Source: Candidatus Poribacteria bacterium (lineage in GTDB: Bacteria; Poribacteria; WGA-4E; PCPOR2b). From it: a DNA stretch of 64,000 nt. The stretch covers positions 20,720-84,719 of the forward strand of contig JAJECO010000061.1 in the NCBI GenBank assembly GCA_022822005.1, written 5' to 3'. The notes beneath the pieces are model-generated. The model had not been told where the DNA came from. It was given only the letters and a program-made list of their open reading frames with translations, and ran no database searches. Positions 63,892 through 64,000 of this stretch are shown here, in pieces. Every line of letters begins with the position of its first letter. Positions within the stretch are counted from its first letter, which is position 1. The position numbers were made by a program, and so were the translations under genes.

Positions 63892-64000
63892 CAAAAAAAC
63901 GGAAGCTATTGTCTCCGCTAAATATTGGGGACAAGTTAATCTCGGATGGAAGCATTCTTGCTGACTTTCACAAAAAAGTAACAGGAATGATAAAATAAAT

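Noticed and set aside
1..64000. tRNA, rRNA, CRISPR array, transposon or prophage genes
   Set aside because: All gaps between genes were read and are short; none shows cloverleaf-like, repeat-spacer or transposase features.

Overview
The window (64 kb, mid-GC) looks like a chromosomal stretch of a Gram-negative-type bacterium. It encodes a BamA/TamA-family outer-membrane protein, a PorV-like outer-membrane protein and a heptosyltransferase-type glycosyltransferase. The gene content (five phytanoyl-CoA-dioxygenase-family oxygenases, three Gfo/Idh/MocA oxidoreductases, two sialidase-fold proteins, AP-endonuclease-2-type sugar isomerases, creatininase, Tm-1-like/UPF0261, form II CoxSLM) recalls Candidatus Poribacteria and related Latescibacteria/Planctomycetes-like heterotrophs. 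That assignment is inference from gene content only. No tRNA, rRNA, CRISPR array, transposase or phage gene was seen.

Layout. 1-0.86 kb: 3' end of a neutral-ceramidase-like gene. 1.0-11.7 kb (minus): M20 peptidase, PhyH oxygenase, Gfo/Idh oxidoreductase, a 957-aa exported TPR protein, pdxA, a 2-hydroxyacid dehydrogenase, the bifunctional NAD(P)HX repair enzyme and a CPBP membrane protease-like protein. Two divergent promoters lie at 11.7-11.8 kb. 11.9-22 kb (plus): a small membrane protein, acyl-CoA ligase/thiolase/DUF35, an envelope group (BamA-like, GT9, PorV-like), then Gfo/Idh plus sialidase-fold protein. 22-28.2 kb is mixed: sialidase-fold protein, M19-like protein, an unknown gene coupled to a PhyH gene, a TcuA-like flavoprotein and a sugar isomerase. 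28.5-34.2 kb (plus): UPF0261, three PhyH genes, an enolase-superfamily protein and a short-chain epimerase in one apparent operon. 34.2-42.7 kb: a fused membrane/spermidine-synthase-like/TPR protein, hisS, aspS, a nucleotidyltransferase and ddl. 44-56.5 kb: a Cache-SpoIIE phosphatase, an orphan DNA methylase, housekeeping genes (pyrF, lepA, lepB) and assorted others. 56.5-63.9 kb (minus): form II coxSLM with a strong promoter, followed by a VOC/aldo-keto reductase/Gfo-Idh/aldo-keto reductase operon.

Most striking signal. The two tandem PhyH paralogues at 30.5-32.2 kb have His-Cys-Ala where the three other PhyH proteins of the window have the iron-binding His-x-Asp. Spacing to the distal His is the same (93-94 residues) as in two of those three. 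An HxA facial site is the hallmark of Fe(II)/2-oxoglutarate halogenases such as SyrB2, so this operon is the best candidate for an undescribed chemistry. Several other enzymes here also lack canonical catalytic residues: the M19-like protein, the enolase-superfamily protein, one Gfo/Idh protein, two aldo-keto reductases, the spermidine-synthase-like domain and the ceramidase-like protein.
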